Below, piece by piece: positions 5,846-12,074 of a stretch of 15,717 nucleotides of DNA. Source of the stretch: Candidatus Accumulibacter vicinus. GTDB lineage: Bacteria; Pseudomonadota; Gammaproteobacteria; Burkholderiales; Rhodocyclaceae. The translations under genes were made by a program, and so were the position numbers. Location: positions 1 to 15,717 of the forward strand of contig DIME01000097.1 of the NCBI GenBank assembly GCA_002425405.1. The letters run 5' to 3'. The number at the start of each line of letters is the position of its first letter. The first letter of the stretch is position 1. Below the pieces are notes generated by a model. That model searched no databases and was not told where the DNA came from. It was given only the letters and a program-made list of their open reading frames with translations.

Positions 5846-7675
5846 CTACTTGACCGGCGTCAGGGTGACCTTGACCCGTACATCCTGGCGGGAATCGGGT
5901 AGTTGTACCGACAGGGCTTCGGCATCGAAGGCAGAGTAAGGCCTGCCGTCGATCTCGACCGCGGTCAGGCGGATACTGCCCTTGGGCAGGATGTCCGGAG
6001 ACACCCGCAGGATCCGGTCCGGAAAACCGTCGGGTCGTGGCTTGAAGTACAAACACATCGGCTGCTTGTTGATCAGCAGGTTGATATAGGTCGCCGACAG
6101 GAAGCACAACTCGGTGGAGTGATAGGCGCTCATCGAGTGGCTGCCCTTGAGCCTTTCGTTACCCAGCAGATAAGGCAGCCCGTTGGCGAGAACATTGAAA
6201 TAGACGCCGCCATCGTCGTGATCCAGGAAAAAGGCGTTGTAGAAGGCTGCCGCTTCGCGGCCGTGTTTCTGGTAGTCCGCCTTGTCCAGGCAACCCTGCA
6301 AAATCAGGTAGGCGAGGATCGCCTGCTCTTGCTGCCACCAGGCCTTGCGATCATGCCAGACGAAGCGATGCATTTTCTCGCCCGGAGCCAGTGCCCGTTC
6401 GACCACGTCATACCAGCCACCGCGGATCTGGTCGGAACCGACCGCGGGCATCAACTGGGCAATCTTCTCGGCCAGTTCGAGGTAATCGGTACTCGGACGA
6501 ATACTGTGGATTCGCATCAGGTTCCAGGCGATCTTGAGATTGTGGCCAACCACCGCACGGTCCTGCTGCCAGTTCCAGGTGCTGTCGTGGCTCCAGTCTT
6601 CATGAAAGCGCTCCTGGACAAATGGCGAATGCCCGTAGTCGGGGAAGTGCCTGACGATGGTATCGGCGGTGTCGGCCAGGAAATCGGCGTACTTGTCCTC
6701 ACCGGTCGCCAGCCAGAGGTTGATCAGGTAGGCCGGGGCGTGATCGCCGACCGAATTCCAGTTCTTGCGAGCGCGGTTGTTGCCTTTGTCGAGCAGTGGC
6801 GAGCGCGGATCCAGGCCGATCGGATCGATGTGCGAGAAGTAGCCGCCCTGATCGTTGTCCTTGTAGTATTTGTCGAACAGCTCGATGGTCTTCTCGATGT
6901 CGTAGAGAATGCGCGGGTCGCCGGTGAGACGATAGGTCTGCGTCGGTCCGGCGAGGGCGTAGATCTGCTCGTACATCGGCAGCGAGTCGTAGTCGTCGCC
7001 GAACTCCGAGGTCAGCAGCTTGTGCTCGCGGTCTCCGGAAACCTGGACTCCGTGGTACCAGTAGATCAGATCCTCGTCCGCATCCATGAAGCGCATGTGG
7101 GCACGCAGGTACTCTGTTCCTTTTTCGGCGGCCTCGAGGAAGCTTTCCTCGCCCGTCAGCATATAGGCCGAGGCCATGCCGTAGACCATCCGGGAAATGG
7201 TGTCGGTTTCCTGCAGGTAGTCTCCTTTCTTGCCGCCGGCCAGGTGCAGGATCGTACGATAATTGCGATAGTCGATCGACTGATTGGGGTAGTTGAACTG
7301 CCAGCGCAGGTAGCTGTTGGCGATGGAACGGATTTGTTTGATCCACCAGTCGGGTTCTTCGTGGCGATAAACTCCGGGTCCTTCGCCCGGGAAGACCATC
7401 GATTTGACCTCGGCACGCAGTTCTCCCGCTTGTGGATAGAAAATGCAGTAAGCGAAAACCTGCTGGCCGGGTTGCAGCATTTCGCGGATGCGCGAGGTGC
7501 AATCCTGGTAGCTGTCCTCGAGGTTCTCTGCAATTCGGGCGTAAGTGGTCGGCGTGAGGTACACTTGAAAATCCTGGCCGCAATTGGTCCTGAGAGTAAA
7601 GCTGCGTGCTGCACGATCAACCTGCGTGACATAACCGGTAATCGTGTCTGAATAAGAATAGGCTTGCGTCTTCAT
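5846..7675 (-). CDS. AGE-superfamily protein (N-acylglucosamine/cellobiose 2-epimerase-like) with extra domains
   Basis: This 609-residue soluble protein has a central alpha6/alpha6 barrel (about 105-535) of the AGE/cellobiose 2-epimerase type. Family landmarks seen are VVGHNLKIAWNL (His378), the KAWWQQEQAI block (444-453) and KGSHSMSAYHSTEL (510-523, His519). His378 and His519 match the two barrel histidines that act as base and acid in such epimerases. The N-terminus (about 8-95, TITGYVTQVDRAARSFTLRT) looks like an OB-type beta barrel and residues 540-609 form a C-terminal beta domain. Both are additional to the usual ~400-residue enzyme. The barrel could instead be a glycosidase or lyase, so the substrate is open. 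The frame extends to 7735, but the ATG at 7675 has a GAGGAG site five bases away. It leads the cluster with STAS, glgX, STAS and kinase genes, suggesting a role in oligosaccharide or glycogen-derived sugar metabolism. Confidence 0.8.
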   Translation of the reverse strand: MKTQAYSYSDTITGYVTQVDRAARSFTLRTNCGQDFQVYLTPTTYARIAENLEDSYQDCTSRIREMLQPGQQVFAYCIFYPQAGELRAEVKSMVFPGEGPGVYRHEEPDWWIKQIRSIANSYLRWQFNYPNQSIDYRNYRTILHLAGGKKGDYLQETDTISRMVYGMASAYMLTGEESFLEAAEKGTEYLRAHMRFMDADEDLIYWYHGVQVSGDREHKLLTSEFGDDYDSLPMYEQIYALAGPTQTYRLTGDPRILYDIEKTIELFDKYYKDNDQGGYFSHIDPIGLDPRSPLLDKGNNRARKNWNSVGDHAPAYLINLWLATGEDKYADFLADTADTIVRHFPDYGHSPFVQERFHEDWSHDSTWNWQQDRAVVGHNLKIAWNLMRIHSIRPSTDYLELAEKIAQLMPAVGSDQIRGGWYDVVERALAPGEKMHRFVWHDRKAWWQQEQAILAYLILQGCLDKADYQKHGREAAAFYNAFFLDHDDGGVYFNVLANGLPYLLGNERLKGSHSMSAYHSTELCFLSATYINLLINKQPMCLYFKPRPDGFPDRILRVSPDILPKGSIRLTAVEIDGRPYSAFDAEALSVQLPDSRQDVRVKVTLTPVK

Positions 7676-7689
7676 GACTGCTCCTCGCG

Positions 7690-7721
7690 ATATTGCGTGT
7701 TGGTTATATTGCGTGTTGGTT
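7690..7721. repeat. 16-bp perfect tandem duplication in the leader of the AGE/glgX cluster
   Basis: ATATTGCGTGTTGGTT occurs twice head to tail, beginning 15 bases upstream of the start codon and ending against the ribosome binding site. On the minus strand it brings in two copies of a TATA-containing segment (CAATATAACC at the junction). It could duplicate a -10 element or a regulator site, or alter the mRNA leader. Confidence 0.75.
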
Positions 7722-7910
7722 ATTGTTTCGTCCAAATCATGGCGCTAGGTTAGCTGCAATCTTGAGAGACGGTCAACTGCTACTTTTTTATTTTCTTTTC
7801 TTCGGCCTGAGCTTAATCCCATCAATCCCATCAATCATGATCTGGTTCGATCCGGTCCAGTGGGTGAGCTGTTCCATGGCAACGAAAACCACTGGGTATG
7901 AGGACTCGCA

Positions 7911-8423
7911 ATGCTTCTTGCCGATAGCCAGCATCTGATGACGATGCTCGCCGAGCTGGACATCGTCACCACAACCGTCGAGCATCCACCGCTGCGCACG
8001 ATAGAAGATAGCAAGCGTCTGCGCGGAGACCTCACGGGAGGGCACGCCAAAAGCCTGTTCCTGAGGGACAAGAAAGCCGGGTACTGGTTGTTGGTGGCGC
8101 TGGAACAGACCCGTGTTGATCTACGGGTTGCGGCAAGCCTGTTGCAGGCGTCGCGTCTCTCGTTCGCCAGCGAGGAGGAATTGGGCAGCATCCTCGGTGT
8201 CGTTCCGGGGGCCGTCTCGCCTTTCGCCGCGATCAACGACGTGCATGGTCTCGTTTGCGTAGTCCTTGAGCAGCGGCTGCTGGACAGCGATGTCCTCAAT
8301 TGTCACCCGCTTCGAAATGATCGCACCACCGCAATCGCCACGCACGATCTGCTGAGATTTCTCGAGCAGATCCGACACCCGCCACGCATCATCGCTCTGC
8401 CTCAGGGGGTGGCGAGCACCTAG
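7911..8423 (+). CDS. YbaK/ProX-family aminoacyl-tRNA deacylase
   Basis: This 170-residue protein is a free-standing homologue of the editing (INS) domain of prolyl-tRNA synthetase. Relatives clear mischarged tRNA in trans, such as Ala-tRNAPro or Cys-tRNAPro. Seen: EHPPLRTIEDSKRLRGDLTG near the N-terminus, GGHAKSLFLRDKK (43-55) with the conserved Lys47, the GVVPGAVSPFAAIND block (96-110), the VVLEQRLL strand, and the HPLRNDRTTAI signature (132-142) before the closing helix. The combination GGHAKSLFLRDKK plus PGAVSPF is closer to ProX/PrdX than to E. coli YbaK, but the exact tRNA substrate is not decided. The ATG at 7911 is preceded by GAGG. It is the only intact gene on the plus strand, divergent from the AGE/glgX cluster and convergent with the SpoIIE gene, and looks independent of both. 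Confidence 0.92.
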   Translation: MLLADSQHLMTMLAELDIVTTTVEHPPLRTIEDSKRLRGDLTGGHAKSLFLRDKKAGYWLLVALEQTRVDLRVAASLLQASRLSFASEEELGSILGVVPGAVSPFAAINDVHGLVCVVLEQRLLDSDVLNCHPLRNDRTTAIATHDLLRFLEQIRHPPRIIALPQGVAST

Positions 8424-8450
8424 CCATAGTGGTCTGGCGTACTTTCCGTT

Positions 8451-8491
8451 CGCGCGTCCGGCCAGCCCGCCTGCGGCATCGCTGACGCGCG
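8451..8491. terminator. Possible bidirectional terminator hairpin between convergent genes
   Basis: CGCGCGTC (8451-8458) pairs with GACGCGCG (8484-8491) across a 25-base loop that may itself fold (GCC/GGC). It lies in the 73-base gap between the convergent ProX-like and SpoIIE stops. No T tract follows on either side, so intrinsic termination is uncertain. Confidence 0.35.
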
Positions 8492-8496
8492 GCGCC

Positions 8497-10479
8497 CTAC
8501 TCAGCAGAGGGAAGCCTGGTGCCGGAAGGGCCGTGCCAGCGTAGCGCCAGCAGGGTAATGTCATCGCTTTGCGGATGCTCACCGACGAACGCGCGAACCG
8601 CGTTCATCACCCTGTCGATGATCGTGCGTGCAGAGCAGGCCGGCGAGATCGCAGCCAGGCTGTTCCCCAGACGTGTCGCGTTGAACAGCTCGTGCTCGCC
8701 GTTCATCGCTTCGGTGACGCCGTCGGTGTAGATCACCAGTCCTTCGCCAGGCTGCAACTGGATGAGGTCATTGCGGTACACGGATTCGGCAACGAATCCC
8801 AGAACCAGCCCCCCCTTCTTCTTCTCGATCATTGCCGCGCCGCCGTCGCGCCGCAACAGGAAAGGCAGTTCGTGGCCGCCGTCGCTAAAGCTGATCTCCC
8901 CGGTCCGCAGGTCGAGAATGCCGGCGAAGACGGTGACGAACATGCCTTCGGGATTGTTCTCGCAGAGGCTGTGGTTGACCCGTTCCATGATGCCGCCGAC
9001 CGATGCGGAGTCGCGCTTCGCCTCGACAGCGAACAGCGTCTTGGTCACTGCCATGAACAGCGCGGCGGCCACCCCTTTGTCCGACACGTCACCGATCAGA
9101 AAGAACAGCCGGTGTTCGTCGAGCAGAAAAAAATCGAACAGATCGCCGCCTACCGCTTTGGCCGGTTCGAGCACAGCGTGCAGGTCGAAACGGGCGCCGG
9201 GTGCCGGTGACCCGAAACTGTGCGGCAGCATGCCCATCTGGATGGCGCGAGCCGCAGACATCTCGCCTTCGATCCGCTCCTTGGCGGCAGTCGTTGCCTT
9301 GAGGTCCGCGATATGAGTTTTGAGTGTGGTGACCATCGAGTACAGGGCGTTCCCCAGGTATCCGACTTCATCCTTGCGGTTCTCCGACACCTTGAGCAGT
9401 TCAGCATGCATCTCCTGATCCGGGTCAAAGTGGTGCGCAACCAGGCGATGGGTCTGTACGGTCAGGCGCGCCAGCGGTCGGACGATGCGGTTGAGAAAGG
9501 GCAGGGCCAGAGCCATTCCCAGCAACAGCATGACCACGGTTACCCCGCCACCGATGGTCAGGAGCGAATGCAGCTCCGCCTCCATGTTGACCGGCAGGCG
9601 CATCAGCGCTGCCCCGTTCGGCAAGCCGTCCGCGCCAAAGGTTGGCGCAGCAACGTACAGGAGCGCATGCCGGAACAGCACCTTGTCCTCGAAATAGGAA
9701 GCGGGTGTGCTGGTATTGATCACCGTTTCGATGAAGGCGCGCTGTCCATCACCCAGCGCGGCACTTCCGTCGATGCCTGCGACGGAACTGACGGCCAGCG
9801 CTTCGAGTTTTTCATCGAATATCCAGATGGCGTCGATCAGTGCCCCCGAGAGAACGCTGTCCACCATCCTCTTCAGGCCGACGTTCTGGATGCTGCTGTT
9901 GGCGAGGTTTGGCCGATGGGCGATCAGGGTCATGCCGCCGCTCCGATCCGGCATGGTCACCGCGCCATAGTACAATTCGCTGTGGTCAGTCGTGCGGTAC
10001 ATCCGGTCAGTGAATAGGCTGTACTGCTGCCCCTGCAGTAGCGGCTTGAATTTCGGTTGCAGAGTCAGCCCCGAGTCAACGGCAATGGATGCGTCGATGT
10101 CGTCGAGCGACCAGAAGAGCGGCTTACCGGTGGCATCAGTTACCCAGACCTCTGGAATCCCGTTGCGCACAGCGATGGTCCGCAGAGCCCGATTGATTTC
10201 CAGAGCAGAAGTCTTCTGCTGCTGCGCCAGGTGGGTCAGTTGCGCAACGATATCCGCCTGGGTGCGCACGTTCTTGTCAATGATCTGCTCCAGGGCCGCT
10301 GGCACCTGCTGGATGAATGTGACGGACTGGGCGAGGGTCTGGGCGATCAGGATGCCGTCGCGTTCGGTTCTTTCCAGCACGGAGAGCCAGGAGACATAGG
10401 CGAACACCACACCAGCGCTCGGCAGGCCAATGGCGATGAGGGTGCTGACAAAGAGGAAAAGCCGGCGGCGCAGCGTCAT
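8497..10479 (-). CDS. Membrane-bound HAMP-SpoIIE (PP2C) serine phosphatase, RsbU-like
   Basis: This 660-residue inner-membrane sensor phosphatase has a first transmembrane segment at about 7-30, a large periplasmic sensory region at about 31-305 (Cache-like in layout: VWVTDATGKPLFWSL, IWIFDEKLEALAV), a second segment at about 306-330, HAMP at about 330-390, a short coiled coil at 385-415 (ATTAAKERIEGEMSAARAIQ) and a SpoIIE-type PP2C domain at about 430-650. Metal-binding motifs are present: GGDLFDF (Asp446), GDVSDKG (Asp464, Asp467), YTDGVTE (Asp586) and SDD (638-640). Such enzymes dephosphorylate the serine of STAS antagonists; two STAS proteins and a kinase are encoded at 2550-5812. It starts 10 bases after the stop of a binding-protein gene and is last in the receptor-like operon, so a ligand-bound binding protein may feed it a signal (inference). 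Confidence 0.93.
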   Translation of the reverse strand: MTLRRRLFLFVSTLIAIGLPSAGVVFAYVSWLSVLERTERDGILIAQTLAQSVTFIQQVPAALEQIIDKNVRTQADIVAQLTHLAQQQKTSALEINRALRTIAVRNGIPEVWVTDATGKPLFWSLDDIDASIAVDSGLTLQPKFKPLLQGQQYSLFTDRMYRTTDHSELYYGAVTMPDRSGGMTLIAHRPNLANSSIQNVGLKRMVDSVLSGALIDAIWIFDEKLEALAVSSVAGIDGSAALGDGQRAFIETVINTSTPASYFEDKVLFRHALLYVAAPTFGADGLPNGAALMRLPVNMEAELHSLLTIGGGVTVVMLLLGMALALPFLNRIVRPLARLTVQTHRLVAHHFDPDQEMHAELLKVSENRKDEVGYLGNALYSMVTTLKTHIADLKATTAAKERIEGEMSAARAIQMGMLPHSFGSPAPGARFDLHAVLEPAKAVGGDLFDFFLLDEHRLFFLIGDVSDKGVAAALFMAVTKTLFAVEAKRDSASVGGIMERVNHSLCENNPEGMFVTVFAGILDLRTGEISFSDGGHELPFLLRRDGGAAMIEKKKGGLVLGFVAESVYRNDLIQLQPGEGLVIYTDGVTEAMNGEHELFNATRLGNSLAAISPACSARTIIDRVMNAVRAFVGEHPQSDDITLLALRWHGPSGTRLPSAE

Positions 10480-10489
10480 CGTGACGACC

Positions 10490-11404
10490 CTACTTCAGCC
10501 AGATGATCGAGGCGGACAGCTTCTGGGCGACGATATAGTCAAGCGGGAAATAGACGATCCCGCGCGGTCCGAACCATTTGTCATAGATATCGAAATAACC
10601 TCCCCGATACTGGTCAACGCCGTCAAGGAGGTCGGCCAGTACCTCATTCACGAAGGCGCGCCATTTGGAGTCGTCGAGAGGCAGGCTGCAGACCATTGAT
10701 TCATAGGACAGCCCATCGGTGCGCGGCAGCAGGATGACCTTGCTCTTGAGCGGACTCTTCTCGACCAGAGCACGGAGTACGATGCCGACGTTGGACAATC
10801 CGTCGATCTCTCCACTGGCGAACATCTTGAAGCCGGTTGCCATGTCGGGTACTTCGACCACAATCGCATCCGGCACGTGCTGTTTGAGAATGGTCGCGGT
10901 CGTCGTGCCGGCGGCGACGCCAATACGTTTGCCGCGCAGATCGTCGAACCCCTTGGCTGTGCTGCGCAGGACCATGACGCGGGTGCCGTTGCCGAAGAAC
11001 GGGATCGAGAAATCGACCAATTTCTGGCGCTCCCAGGTGGGCGTCGTAATGCCGCACTCGATGTCGATGGCGTGGCTGGCGACCAATGCCAGGCGGTCGC
11101 TGGCCTTGGTGATGTGCAGCCGGGTCTCGATTTCGCGGCCAAGCTTCTCCGAGAGCTTCTTGCGAATCTGTTCGATCAGGTCAACCGAGAAACCGGCCAG
11201 CCTTTCCTCCTTGTCTCCCGCCTGCTGCAATCGGTAAGCGAACGGCATGGCATCGGCGCGGGTTCCGGCGTTGAGAACACCGGTATTCCTGATGCGGTCG
11301 AGAGCCGACTCGGCCGATGCCGATCCCTGCAGCGCGAACGCCAGCAGCGCTGCCACAGTCATGCCCGGCAGGCAGCGGCGAAGGATTGCGATGGTCTGTA
11401 TCAA
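10490..11404 (-). CDS. Periplasmic amino-acid-type binding protein (SBP family 3)
   Basis: This 304-residue secreted solute-binding protein carries a signal peptide 1-31 (positive Arg9-Arg10, hydrophobic 15-25, cleavage likely after GSASA). The mature part shows family-3 features: GVLNAGTRADAMPFAYRL, ERLAGFSVDLIEQI (67-80), ALVASHAIDIECGITTPT (106-122), RQKLVDFSIPFF and DDLRGKRIGVAAGTTTA (154-170). It resembles glutamate/aspartate (GltI-like) binders, but the ligand is not certain. The start is TTG at 11404, supported by AGGGG six bases upstream; a later Met15 would remove the charged signal-peptide end. It lies 25 bases after the permease gene and 10 before the SpoIIE phosphatase. No ABC ATPase is encoded alongside, so it may work as a sensor rather than in uptake. 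Confidence 0.92.
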   Translation of the reverse strand: MIQTIAILRRCLPGMTVAALLAFALQGSASAESALDRIRNTGVLNAGTRADAMPFAYRLQQAGDKEERLAGFSVDLIEQIRKKLSEKLGREIETRLHITKASDRLALVASHAIDIECGITTPTWERQKLVDFSIPFFGNGTRVMVLRSTAKGFDDLRGKRIGVAAGTTTATILKQHVPDAIVVEVPDMATGFKMFASGEIDGLSNVGIVLRALVEKSPLKSKVILLPRTDGLSYESMVCSLPLDDSKWRAFVNEVLADLLDGVDQYRGGYFDIYDKWFGPRGIVYFPLDYIVAQKLSASIIWLK

Positions 11405-11410
11405 TGGTTT

Positions 11411-11415
11411 CCCCT
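11411..11415 (-). promoter_or_regulatory. Ribosome binding site deciding a TTG start
   Basis: AGGGG on the minus strand lies six bases upstream of TTG at 11404-11402 and supports this non-ATG start for the binding protein, which restores a normal charged signal-peptide N-terminus. Confidence 0.6.
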
Positions 11416-11429
11416 AAGTCGCCGACCGC

Positions 11430-12074
11430 TTACAGCGCTGGCACGCCGACGCGGGTCAGCAAGCGTCTTCTTGCGCAACCCATTGCCCAGTTGAGTGGAA
11501 AGCAAAAGACCAGGAAGTAGCAGATGGCGTAAGTATAAACCCAGAGCATCGTTTCATTGCCGCCGACCGCGGCGATGACGATGTTGCAGCGTGAAACGAT
11601 TTCTCCGACGCCGATCACCGAAGCAGTGCTCGAGGCCATGACGATGATCAGCAGGTAAGTGGTCCAGCTCGGAATGAACAGCAATGCGGCCGCATGATTA
11701 TGACGTTCCCGGTGTTGCAGGGCCACGAGCAGGTTGTCGGAGACGAATCCGATGACCGCCACGGAGAACGCCAGCGAAGCTTTGAGCCACACGGGAAAGG
11801 CGTAGATCTGTCCGGAAAATTCGAACTCTGTCGGAATCAGGAATGCCAGGTAGAAGAGGAAGACAAAAGTCGGGATGTTGCGCGTCAGTTCGGTGACAAC
11901 GAGGCTCGCGTGCGCCAGCGGCGTGTGCCCGGATAGGCGCAGCCATGCCAGGAGCGCACCGAAGATCGTACCGATGATCATCGCCACCAGCGAGATCAGG
12001 ATGTTCCAGGCGAAGCCGCCAGCCAGGAACGGTGTCCATGTCAGCAACAGGGCAGCGATTTCAGCGGCGGCCAA
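11430..12074 (-). CDS. ABC-type amino-acid permease homologue with lost EAA loop
   Basis: This 214-residue inner-membrane protein is of the HisM/GltJ type, with about five transmembrane segments (roughly 21-44, 66-82, 95-115, 130-150, 175-197). Family landmarks are LVVTELTRNIPTFVFLFYL (58-76, compare the RGTPLLVQLF region) and TASVIGVGEIVS (150-161, compare SLASVIGVPEL). Between them the usual EAA---G---------LP cytoplasmic coupling helix is missing: the sequence passes from VALQHRERHNHAAAL straight into LFIPSW. Canonical permeases use this loop to dock the ATPase. The start is TTG at 12074, inside the end of the upstream fusion gene (14-base overlap), with GAAGGA nine bases before it. It is probably co-translated with the fusion protein and forms a heterodimer with its permease half. 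Confidence 0.88.
   Translation of the reverse strand: MAAAEIAALLLTWTPFLAGGFAWNILISLVAMIIGTIFGALLAWLRLSGHTPLAHASLVVTELTRNIPTFVFLFYLAFLIPTEFEFSGQIYAFPVWLKASLAFSVAVIGFVSDNLLVALQHRERHNHAAALLFIPSWTTYLLIIVMASSTASVIGVGEIVSRCNIVIAAVGGNETMLWVYTYAICYFLVFCFPLNWAMGCARRRLLTRVGVPAL

Noticed and set aside
5903..7651. Very long plus-strand open frame (582 residues) opposite the AGE-like gene
   Set aside because: It lies antisense to a gene with clear family motifs and a strong ribosome site. Its translation is a low-complexity mix rich in Val, Gly, Gln and Asp with no family pattern, as expected from the reverse complement of GC-rich coding sequence.
9220..10017. Plus-strand open frame of 265 residues opposite the SpoIIE gene
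   Set aside because: Antisense shadow of the sensor and HAMP region; no motifs and no operon context.
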